Origin: Anaerolineae bacterium | GTDB taxonomy: Bacteria > Chloroflexota > Anaerolineae > JAAYZQ01 | DNA: 5,272 nucleotides | Direction: 5' to 3' | NCBI GenBank assembly: GCA_016926595.1 | Contig: JAFGOG010000529.1 | Span: 1-5,272, forward strand | Part shown: one piece after another, positions 1-5,272 of the stretch | Layout: each line of letters opens with the position of its first letter | How positions within the stretch are numbered: the first letter of the stretch is position 1 | Position numbers and translations under genes: made by a program | Notes under the pieces: generated by a model | The model's input: the letters and a program-made list of their open reading frames with translations, nothing else | Database searches by the model: none | What the model was told of the DNA's origin: nothing

Positions 1-436
1 GCGCCAGGAATTCGCGCGGCGTGAGGATGGCGACGCCTCGATAGCCGCCCAACGTCAACAGGTGCGGATCGCCGGTCACGATGCAATCGGCTTGCGCTTC
101 CAGGGCGCAGGCCAGGAATTTGTCGTCGTCCGGGTCGGCGCAGGTGGGGGGAATGGCGCGGTCGCCGGGCGTCACCAGCGCGTCGGCGCGCAGCGAAGCC
201 ACCAACTGGTCAATATCCGCCTCGGCGACACCATACCGGTCGCGGATGCGCGGATAGCGCAGCGCCCGCTCGATCTCGGCGATGATCGCCTCCGAGGTCG
301 CCAGGATGTAGGCTTGCTGCCGCCAGGCCTCCAAAACCTGAAAGGGTGTTCCCCGCGACAGAATAAGACCGCTGACATAGACGTTGGTGTCCAACACCAC
401 GCGCAGCAGCGGGTGGGGGGCAACCGGCTCACTCAC
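1..436 (-). CDS. PIN-domain toxin of a toxin-antitoxin pair (3' end beyond window)
   Basis: I translated this by hand: a GTG start at 436 opens a frame that runs 145 codons without a stop to the window edge. The product looks like a PIN-fold nuclease of the 'putative TA system toxin, PIN family' type (COG1569/TIGR00305-like, near VapC), which would be a metal-dependent RNase. Visible motifs are LDTN (D16, N18), an acidic helix with E54 and E56, DPDDDKF (D101 to D105), and TGDPHLL (D123). These supply the acidic residues expected of a PIN active site. Family members are about 140-150 residues, so only a few residues should be missing. An in-frame TGA lies two codons before the GTG, which makes 436 the earliest start in this frame. 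A GAGG lies eight bases upstream. The start overlaps the antitoxin stop by four bases, suggesting translational coupling. Its RNA target cannot be read from sequence. Confidence 0.9.
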   Translation of the reverse strand, partial: MSEPVAPHPLLRVVLDTNVYVSGLILSRGTPFQVLEAWRQQAYILATSEAIIAEIERALRYPRIRDRYGVAEADIDQLVASLRADALVTPGDRAIPPTCADPDDDKFLACALEAQADCIVTGDPHLLTLGGYRGVAILTPREFLA

Positions 437-714
437 GCCTCACGCCTCACCGCGCGCAACGCCTCGGCCACGTCGGCCTCCACCTGCTCCGGCTCGGCCT
501 CTGCGTTGCGTGCGCGGATCTCGTCATAGACGGTAAAGCGGGCTGCGCGCTCCCCGGCCTGCCTGCGCAGCGCCAGGTACTCTTCATAGCCCAGGATCAC
601 GGCAATGGGACGGTTGTTGCGCTGGATAATGGTCTCCCGACCAGCGTACCCGGCTTCGGTGATCAACTGCGAGAAATTGGCCCGCGCCTCGGCGGCGCTA
701 TAAGTTCGTTCCAT
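433..714 (-). CDS. Phd/YefM-family antitoxin
   Basis: This encodes a 93-residue protein whose N-terminal half has the Phd/YefM antitoxin pattern: SAAEARANFSQLITEA at residues 6-21, then ETIIQRNNRPIAVILGYEEYLAL at about 27-49. In this family that fold dimerises, binds the operon's own operator and represses it. The charged C-terminal tail (about 55-93) is expected to wrap around and neutralise the toxin. I chose the ATG at 714 because a perfect AGGAGG lies six bases upstream and the family motif starts directly after it. An in-frame ATG at 777 falls inside the predicted -35 box and adds 21 residues unlike the family. The partner is the overlapping PIN toxin. Phd/YefM-type antitoxins are often paired with RelE/YoeB or Doc toxins, but pairing with PIN toxins is also well known. 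Confidence 0.92.
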   Translation of the reverse strand: MERTYSAAEARANFSQLITEAGYAGRETIIQRNNRPIAVILGYEEYLALRRQAGERAARFTVYDEIRARNAEAEPEQVEADVAEALRAVRREA

Positions 715-720
715 CGGCTG

Positions 721-726
721 CCTCCT
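721..726 (-). promoter_or_regulatory. Ribosome binding site of the antitoxin gene
   Basis: Read on the minus strand this is AGGAGG, a full Shine-Dalgarno match inside AAGAGGAGG, six bases before the ATG at 714. It decides the start against the longer frame beginning at 777. Confidence 0.85.
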
Positions 727-732
727 CTTGAT

Positions 733-757
733 CGTACAAGGTGCACACATTGTACAA
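733..757 (-). promoter_or_regulatory. Putative antitoxin operator (TGTACA palindromes)
   Basis: The stretch contains the 8-base palindrome TTGTACAA (750-757) over the -10 box and a degenerate copy, TTGTACG on the minus strand (739-733), centred 18 bases away. A GTGCAC palindrome (741-746) lies between them. TGTACA is the known core of YefM-YoeB operator palindromes, so binding by the Phd/YefM-like antitoxin is a reasonable inference. In the E. coli yefM operator the two sites are more closely spaced. Confidence 0.5.
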
Positions 758-777
758 CCTTTTGAGGGGATCGTCAA
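749..777 (-). promoter_or_regulatory. Sigma70-type promoter of the toxin-antitoxin operon
   Basis: On the minus strand TTGACG (777-772) is followed after exactly 17 bases by TACAAT (754-749). Each box matches the housekeeping consensus at five of six positions. The expected transcription start is near 742, giving a leader of about 28 bases before the antitoxin ATG. The -10 box overlaps a TGTACA palindrome, which fits autorepression by the antitoxin. Confidence 0.75.
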
Positions 778-783
778 GCAAGA

Positions 784-914
784 TTCACCACGGAGACACG
801 GAGGGCGCGGAGGTTTTTCTGTGTGATCTGTGGTTATTCTGTTTCACCACGGAGACACGGAGCTTTTTCTCAGTGTTCTCTGTGTCTCTGGTTTTCTCTT
901 GACGTCTCCGTGGT
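784..914. repeat. Cluster of inverted/direct repeats (ACCACGGAGACACGGAG family)
   Basis: Two identical 20-base copies of TTCACCACGGAGACACGGAG lie at 784-803 and 843-862, 59 bases apart. Each is followed by a degenerate inverted arm: 819-834 (minus strand ACCACAGATCACACAG) and 878-892 (ACCAGAGACACAGAG). A third inverted arm, ACCACGGAGAC, lies at 914-904. The result is two tandem hairpins with loops of about 15 bases plus a half unit. The last arm begins at the base next to the brxC stop codon (917-915). There is no U-tract after the hairpins in the minus-strand direction, so this is not a classical terminator for brxC. Repeats of this sequence type are, from general knowledge, dispersed in many large bacterial genomes. 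The short open frames across it (VSVV.., SVSPW) are repeat translations, and I see no gene here. Confidence 0.85.
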
Positions 915-3900
915 TCACTCTGGCACGATCTTGATCCGCACCAGGTCTGGATCGTACCCTTTGAGCAGTGAGGCCAGGTACGCTTCCAGGCCATTGCGCA
1001 GTTCGCTCACCGTCAGGGCGCTGCCTTGCGCCAACAGCGCACGACCCAGCTCGGCCAGGTGCAGCTCGACCGGCTGCAGATCGCTGGTCAACTCGTGCAG
1101 CGCGGACAGCAGCTCGTCCGAGAGCGACTCAGATAGCGCGCCTCGCCGGTCGAGGTCCTCGATCAGCGCACGGTGCTCGGCAGACAGCAGCGATAAGCGA
1201 TCTCTCAAACCAGGCAGCTCGTTGAACAATTGTTCCTGCCAGCGCTGCCAGAGATCGTCGAGCCGCGCCTGGATGTGCTCCAACCGATTGGGGAGAGCGG
1301 TCACCTGGCTGCTCTGATCGGGAAAACCACAGTATGGGCAGGTCACAAAGCTTTCCAACACCTGGGCATTGAACTGCCGACAGCGACGATGCTCCAGGGC
1401 CTGCAAATCCAGAGCGACCTGGTTGAACTCGGAGGGCGAGACGAAGGGCAAGCTTTTGAGCTGGTTCAGCGCCGCGTAGCGCGGGCTGGCGCGCACGGCA
1501 TCGAGCTGCTCCCAGGGCGCATCGTCACCCACCAGACGGCGATGCAGCCCGTAGTAGAGCTGGTCGTATTTCTGCCGAAATTGTTCCAGCTTGCCCTTGA
1601 GCGGCCGGCGCATATCAGGTCGAAAGAGAAGATTGTCGTCGGCATAGATCGCCCGGCTATCGTCTGCGATCTGACGCAGCTCGACGATGGCCGTTTGCCC
1701 GTCCGCATACGCGGCGGCAACGGTTACCGATTCCAATTGAGGGAGCACCGTGAGCGCGTCCTGCATCCGGCGGATACCGGCGCCCAACCCCTCTTCACGC
1801 CAATCGTGCAGCAAACTATCCAGGACTTGCAGATCGCGGAGCCCAGATTGCAAACGTTCTCGGAAATCAGGGGAGGTGTCCAGGTCTCCCAGATCGGACA
1901 CCCGGCTGGCGTTGGCAAATTTCGTCACCGGGGCATCCAGCCAGGCGAGCTGGCTCACCAGCGCCTGCACTGCCGCCCAGGGCACGTCCGGGTAGTTGAG
2001 CGAATCGGCCAGGAGGGCCTGCGCCCCCTGGCGCAGTACGTTCAACTGGCCTTTGAGTTCCTGCCCGCGCAGGCGCAGCGCCTTGACCGCCTCGGCGCGT
2101 TCCTCTTTGTCGCGCACCAGCCCGGCCTGCAGGCCCAGCGCCTCAAAGAGAGCCACCGCGCCGCCCACGTCAATGTCCTTATCGCGCTCCAGATAGCGAA
2201 TGCTCTCAAACAAGGACATGCCCTGTTTGAGCAGCAGCCCTACCCCGCCGGCGTGCAGTCGAGCGCCCCCTTGCTGGACAAAGACCAGGTAGCCATTGAA
2301 CAAGAGCGCCCCCAGGAGCAGGTAAACCATCGCCTGGGGCAGTCCCCACGGAGGCTGAGCCAACTCACGCAGCAAGGATTCGAGAGAGGTCACTTTGCCG
2401 GCCGTATCGTTCGCTTCTACCCGTTCCAGGATCAGCCGACACAGCGGCGAATGGCGGGCGCTGAAATGTCCTTCTTCCATCGCCCCAAAGCTTTGCAGGT
2501 AGCCCTGACTGTTGAGGTCCAGTTGATGAGTGGCCATGCGATCCAAGGACTGCAAAGCGCGGGTCATTTCGCTTTCCAGGTTCGCCGCCGTGATCAGTGT
2601 GTCAAAGATCGGATGGTTGCGGTACTTGTCTGCAAATGTACCGTCCAACAACTCGGCCTTGACGTGATCGCTGACGTCGGAAAGGGTGTTCAGCGGCCGA
2701 CGCGACGGCAGGCTGGATAGGTTGGTGCGGTGTCCGCCATACATGGCATAGCCTTGCGCCAACAGGTGAGCCAGGTATTTGTCTCGGAACTCGCCGGCGG
2801 CCTTTTTGCTCAGATCGGCCATCACTTTCCGGTGCACGCCATCCTGAACCAACAGCTCGGCTGCACGAGCGCGAGTGAGCAAGGCAACCAACTCGGGTGT
2901 GAAGTCGGTCGCCAAAACCAGGGTGTCCTGGCGTGGGACAGCCTTGCCCGGCACCGGTCCCTGAAGCACAAAGCGGTAATCGCCGCGCAGGATGTTCGCC
3001 CCGTCATCCTGCCGGCCAATGACGAGCACGCCCGGCCTGAAGGCGCGACGGGAGGGCCAGGGGGCGGTGTCGTCAAATATGCTCAACCCGGCCACCAGGG
3101 AGGGCTGCCCTTTCAGGCCAAGCTCAGCCTCTACCAACGCCCGGAAAGTCAGCTCGACCTCTCTTTCGTCCACCGCAGCCTGGGCCTTGTGCTCGATCAG
3201 GGCATCATAGTCATCAATCTTGGTCAGATCCAAGTAATAGCGACCTGCGCCGTAGTCAATGTACTGTCCAACCGTCACATCGCGGATGTTCTTCATCACC
3301 CGCTCGATGTGACCGGTCGCCATGTCTGGCTGCACCAGCAGCCGCCCCGGCGGCGTGATCAGGAGTGTGTTGGCCAGCTCCTGAGAGGTGGCGCCGTTCT
3401 TGTGCTCGCCGCCCAACAGATTCAACACGGCCAGCGCTTTGATCAGTTTGTGGGCGTCGTCGCGGTAGCGGGGGTCCAACAGATCGGCCTTGGAGCGCAA
3501 CGTCTGGACCACGCGCACTACCTCGGCCACGGAAGGTTGGTTGCGGATCTCGTGGGTGGCGTTGATCAGGTCGAACACCCGGTCGTAGGTGACAAAGACA
3601 GGGGCGGGGAGATCCAGGAGCGCCTGCACGTTGTTGACGGCAAAGCCAATGACCCCCCGGTTCTCAAAATAGGGCAGCCGCTCGAAAACGTCTATCACGT
3701 AGGGATGGATGGGGAAGAGGTCAACGAAGCGGTCGAATTGGTCGGCCAAGCCGGTAAAGTACTGACGGTGTTCGCCCAAGAGCGATTGCAACTGCATGCG
3801 TTGATCTGCGTCCTTGCGCACTACACGTTCGGTCAGCACGCGGGCCACGTCCTCTTTGGTGATCGTCACCGTCACAAAGCGCTGATTGATGCGGGCGATG

Positions 3901-4589
3901 CTTTCGGCCTGGTCCACATACTTGGGGTTGGTGAAGACGTGCTCTTGCATGGCCCCGATGTACAAAAAGTCACTGTCCTGGCTCACCTCTCCCAGCTCGC
4001 GGAGCAGGTTCAGATCATACGTCATCGTGTCCCTTGGTTTCTGCTTGAGAAAGTCCGAGATCTCGTCCACGATGACGACCAGTCCGGCTTCCGGCTCTTC
4101 GGCCTTGATGGCTGCCAGCACATCCAGCACATTCTGTTTGTTGTCGTAATCCTGGATCAGATCCACTGTGGGCGCCTCGATGTCGTAACGATCCAGTAAT
4201 TGCCGTTGTACCTGGTCGAAAAAGATGCGACGCAGGGGGGTCTCGGCCGCCGCGCCCAGCTCGAACTTGACCACCAGGTAACGACGGGCCAACGCCTGCG
4301 CCACGGTGCGCACCTGTTCGTCCCGGATCAGTGGGCGCAGTTCCGAATGCTCCAGCAGCGCGGCCACAAACGCCAAAAAGTGGCTCTTACCGGTGCCATA
4401 GTTGCCCACCACGTTGAAGGATTTGTGGGTCGGTCCGGAGAGTAGCTCCAGCATATAGAGCAGATTGCGGCGCAAGCTGTCCGAGATCACATACGTCTCG
4501 ACATACTCGCGGGCCTTTTCTTCCTTGCGCAGCTTGATGACTTCTTCAACTGGCTCGAATTGAACCAGGTCACGGATCAATAGACTCAT
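915..4589 (-). CDS. brxC: BrxC/PglY-like large P-loop ATPase (DUF6079 type) of a BREX defence system
   Basis: This encodes 1224 residues, in the size range of BREX BrxC/PglY ATPases. An N-terminal ATPase domain carries Walker A GNYGTGKS (62-69, lysine K68) and Walker B VVIVDE (171-176, D175/E176). IGAMQEHVF (about 211-219) follows as a possible sensor strand, then ARINQRF (about 232-238) with candidate arginine fingers. The long middle part has no motif I recognise. CPYC at 1084-1087 suggests a small metal-binding site, and the last 130 residues are helix- and coiled-coil-rich. The opening pattern, VISDSLRRNLLYML then GNYGTGKSHFLAF, is what I associate with DUF6079 proteins of type 3 BREX loci. 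BREX blocks phage DNA replication and marks host DNA by methylation. BrxC is an essential ATPase of known systems, but its exact step is unsettled. The ATG at 4589 lies one base after the brxF stop with AGAGGA about eight bases upstream, so the two are co-transcribed. The family call is by pattern recognition, not by search. Confidence 0.85.
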   Translation of the reverse strand: MSLLIRDLVQFEPVEEVIKLRKEEKAREYVETYVISDSLRRNLLYMLELLSGPTHKSFNVVGNYGTGKSHFLAFVAALLEHSELRPLIRDEQVRTVAQALARRYLVVKFELGAAAETPLRRIFFDQVQRQLLDRYDIEAPTVDLIQDYDNKQNVLDVLAAIKAEEPEAGLVVIVDEISDFLKQKPRDTMTYDLNLLRELGEVSQDSDFLYIGAMQEHVFTNPKYVDQAESIARINQRFVTVTITKEDVARVLTERVVRKDADQRMQLQSLLGEHRQYFTGLADQFDRFVDLFPIHPYVIDVFERLPYFENRGVIGFAVNNVQALLDLPAPVFVTYDRVFDLINATHEIRNQPSVAEVVRVVQTLRSKADLLDPRYRDDAHKLIKALAVLNLLGGEHKNGATSQELANTLLITPPGRLLVQPDMATGHIERVMKNIRDVTVGQYIDYGAGRYYLDLTKIDDYDALIEHKAQAAVDEREVELTFRALVEAELGLKGQPSLVAGLSIFDDTAPWPSRRAFRPGVLVIGRQDDGANILRGDYRFVLQGPVPGKAVPRQDTLVLATDFTPELVALLTRARAAELLVQDGVHRKVMADLSKKAAGEFRDKYLAHLLAQGYAMYGGHRTNLSSLPSRRPLNTLSDVSDHVKAELLDGTFADKYRNHPIFDTLITAANLESEMTRALQSLDRMATHQLDLNSQGYLQSFGAMEEGHFSARHSPLCRLILERVEANDTAGKVTSLESLLRELAQPPWGLPQAMVYLLLGALLFNGYLVFVQQGGARLHAGGVGLLLKQGMSLFESIRYLERDKDIDVGGAVALFEALGLQAGLVRDKEERAEAVKALRLRGQELKGQLNVLRQGAQALLADSLNYPDVPWAAVQALVSQLAWLDAPVTKFANASRVSDLGDLDTSPDFRERLQSGLRDLQVLDSLLHDWREEGLGAGIRRMQDALTVLPQLESVTVAAAYADGQTAIVELRQIADDSRAIYADDNLLFRPDMRRPLKGKLEQFRQKYDQLYYGLHRRLVGDDAPWEQLDAVRASPRYAALNQLKSLPFVSPSEFNQVALDLQALEHRRCRQFNAQVLESFVTCPYCGFPDQSSQVTALPNRLEHIQARLDDLWQRWQEQLFNELPGLRDRLSLLSAEHRALIEDLDRRGALSESLSDELLSALHELTSDLQPVELHLAELGRALLAQGSALTVSELRNGLEAYLASLLKGYDPDLVRIKIVPE

Positions 4590-4590
4590 T

Positions 4591-5121
4591 TCAGTCTTCC
4601 TCTTGCAATTCGATCACAGGATAGGTCTCCAGCGGGATGGACATGTAATCCTCACGGCCCAGGGCGCTGTAGACTGCGTTGTTGCCTCGTCGTTGGGCGG
4701 GCAGGGCTAACACAACCTGTCGCTGCCGAGAGATGCGCTTGAAGGTGTCTACAGGGTTAATCCGGCCCACCTCGGGCGAGAACAGCAGCTCGACGTTGTC
4801 TATGAACAAAGGGCGTCTATCGGGGGCCAGCTCATCGCATAGCTCGTCGATCAGCCGGTGGACCGTGACACCGTCGTTGTAACGGCTTTGGGGCACGGTG
4901 AGCAGCCGCTCGGTCAGTTGAAGGTTGAGGTTGACGTACACGCCGCCGACTTGGGGCGCCAGTGCTTGGAGGAGTTTTGTTTTGCCGGAGCCAAACCCGC
5001 CGAGCAGGATCACCAGCTTGTGGCGGTCGGCGGCTACGAGGTTCAGGGCTTGGAGTAATTGATCTTGCATAGACGTTGTCTCTAGAAAAGTCTTGACGGC
5101 GGCGGGACACTGTGATAACAT
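4591..5121 (-). CDS. brxF: BrxF-like small P-loop ATPase of BREX type 3
   Basis: This encodes 176 residues from the ATG at 5121, or 159 from the internal ATG at 5070. Numbered from the internal start, the protein has Walker A GGFGSGKT (24-31, K30), a Walker B-like strand PLFIDNVELLF (87-97, D91 and E94), and a short C-terminal part ending IELQEED. The size, the single minimal P-loop domain and the position directly before a large BrxC/DUF6079 ATPase match BrxF, the small ATPase that opens type 3 BREX operons. Its biochemical role is not well defined. I think 5070 is the likelier start, because the P-loop then sits about 24 residues in and the preceding 17 residues look unlike the domain. Neither ATG has a strong ribosome site: a weak AGAGA lies before 5070 and nothing before 5121. 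It is first gene of the operon with brxC, one base apart. Confidence 0.8.
   Translation of the reverse strand: MLSQCPAAVKTFLETTSMQDQLLQALNLVAADRHKLVILLGGFGSGKTKLLQALAPQVGGVYVNLNLQLTERLLTVPQSRYNDGVTVHRLIDELCDELAPDRRPLFIDNVELLFSPEVGRINPVDTFKRISRQRQVVLALPAQRRGNNAVYSALGREDYMSIPLETYPVIELQEED
4598..4603 (-). promoter_or_regulatory. Ribosome binding site of brxC
   Basis: AGAGGA on the minus strand lies eight bases before the ATG at 4589, inside the last codons of brxF. It supports this start and translational coupling of the two genes. Confidence 0.6.
5093..5121 (+). promoter_or_regulatory. Candidate plus-strand promoter for a small RNA
   Basis: TTGACG (5093-5098), a 17-base gap, then TAACAT (5116-5121) preceded by TGA. 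This gives an extended -10 (TG-N-TAACAT) and a -35 matching at five of six positions. The -10 itself matches only four of six. The expected start near 5128 falls one base before the first hairpin of the candidate RNA. The element overlaps the N-terminal codons of the longer brxF frame. Confidence 0.4.
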
Positions 5122-5127
5122 GACAAT

Positions 5128-5190
5128 TGCCAGGGCGTCCCTATCGCCTTGGCCACAGCCTCGGGCTGGGTCAGAGCCGCGAGGCTTTTT
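5128..5190 (+). ncRNA. Candidate two-hairpin antisense small RNA opposite the brxF leader
   Basis: No known RNA family is recognised. The predicted transcript of about 63 bases starts near 5128 and has two stem-loops. The first is 5129-5153, a nine-pair stem GCCAGGGCG/CGCCUUGGC with one G-U pair and loop UCCCUAU. The second is 5157-5186, stem AGCCUCG/CGAGGCU plus inner GGCU/AGCC with one bulged G and loop GGGUCAG. Five T residues follow (5186-5190). Promoter, hairpins and T-tract are correctly ordered and spaced on the plus strand. The RNA would be fully complementary to the first bases of the brxF leader made from the promoter at 5199-5227. The alternative is that the hairpins work in the minus-strand leader itself, because inverted repeats fold on either strand. 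Confidence 0.4.
5157..5190 (+). terminator. Rho-independent terminator (plus strand)
   Basis: A GC-rich stem AGCCTCG/CGAGGCT (5157-5163 with 5180-5186) is extended by GGCT/AGCC (5164-5167 with 5175-5178), with a 7-base loop and a T run to 5190. The T run is only on the plus-strand side; the minus-strand side continues GTGGCC. No plus-strand protein gene precedes it, so its likeliest client is the small RNA beginning near 5128. Confidence 0.55.
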
Positions 5191-5198
5191 GCATGGTT

Positions 5199-5227
5199 AG
5201 TATACTCTGTTCCCTGATTCTGTGCAA
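5199..5227 (-). promoter_or_regulatory. Sigma70-like promoter of the brxF-brxC operon
   Basis: On the minus strand TTGCAC (5227-5222), 17 bases, then TATACT (5204-5199). The -10 matches at five of six positions and the -35 at three. The start would be near 5192, giving a leader of about 70 bases to ATG 5121 or 122 bases to ATG 5070. An 8-base palindrome CAAATTTG (5225-5232) overlaps the -35 and could be a regulator site, which is speculative. Confidence 0.5.
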
Positions 5228-5255
5228 ATTTGTGGGGGCGACTTCAGAAAATAGA

Positions 5256-5272
5256 CGAATAGCGAATAGCGA
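5256..5272. repeat. Start of a CGAATAG heptamer repeat, cut by the window edge
   Basis: Two full CGAATAG units and three bases of a third (CGA) run to the last base. The array may continue outside. Short tandem heptamers of this sequence occur between genes in some Chloroflexota and similar genomes, which I state from general memory. Confidence 0.5.

Noticed and set aside
172..432. Minus-strand 86-residue frame starting GTG at 432 (MSRLPPTRCC..)
   Set aside because: It is a shifted frame of the PIN toxin. The frame from GTG 436 carries LDTN, DPDDDKF and TGD and overlaps the antitoxin stop by GTGA.
62..529. Plus-strand 155-residue frame across the toxin-antitoxin genes
   Set aside because: It is antisense to both recognised genes and has no recognisable motif or ribosome site.
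784..914. CRISPR array
   Set aside because: The repeated units alternate in orientation, there are only two exact copies, and the intervening sequences are themselves degenerate repeat arms rather than unique spacers.
785..1317. Small frames on both strands over the repeat cluster (containing VSVVKQNNHRSHRK and similar)
   Set aside because: The peptides are translations of the dispersed repeat, a common source of false gene calls, and the longer one also runs antisense into brxC.
1230..4199. Two long plus-strand open frames (496 and 489 residues) opposite brxC
   Set aside because: They lie wholly antisense to brxC, whose minus-strand product has clear Walker motifs. Their translations show no domain and are typical shadow frames of a GC-rich gene.
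5087..5272. Open minus-strand stretch reading ..LAALTQPEAVAKAIGTPWQLS.. upstream of brxF, and a leaderless ATG at 5194 (MQKASRL)
   Set aside because: The first has no ATG or well-placed start and is built from the hairpin arms. The second is only seven codons with no ribosome site. A leader peptide cannot be excluded but is not supported.

Overview
The window is GC-rich (about 60 % by eye), and every gene I can support is encoded on the minus strand. Read right to left it holds a promoter and structured leader region, a two-gene BREX-type phage-defence operon (brxF, then brxC), a cluster of inverted repeats, and a Phd/YefM-PIN toxin-antitoxin module cut off by the left edge. The dispersed ACCACGGAGACACGGAG-type repeat, the short CGAATAG heptamer repeat and the protein families resemble large free-living genomes such as Chloroflexota. 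That placement is an impression from general knowledge, not a proof. The setting looks like an accessory defence island.

Right flank (5071-5272): partial CGAATAG heptamers run off the right edge. Next comes a sigma70-like promoter reading leftwards (5199-5227) into brxF. Facing it on the plus strand is a possible small-RNA unit: an extended -10 promoter (5093-5121), two hairpins (5129-5153 and 5157-5186) and a T-tract. This predicted RNA of about 63 nt would be fully antisense to the 5' end of the predicted brxF leader.

Defence operon (915-5121): brxF encodes a small P-loop ATPase of the kind that opens type 3 BREX loci. One base after its stop begins brxC, a 1224-residue ATPase of the DUF6079/BrxC-PglY type with clear Walker A and B motifs and a C-terminal CPYC motif. 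The usual further BREX-3 genes (pglXI methylase, brxHII helicase, pglZ phosphatase, brxA) are not in the window.

Spacer (778-914): the brxC stop codon touches a cluster of five related arms in alternating orientation that can fold into two hairpins on either strand. It holds no gene.

Toxin-antitoxin module (1-777): a textbook promoter with TGTACA-type operator sites drives a 93-residue Phd/YefM-like antitoxin and a PIN-domain toxin. The two genes overlap by four bases (GTGA), and the toxin lacks only its extreme C-terminus because the window ends.
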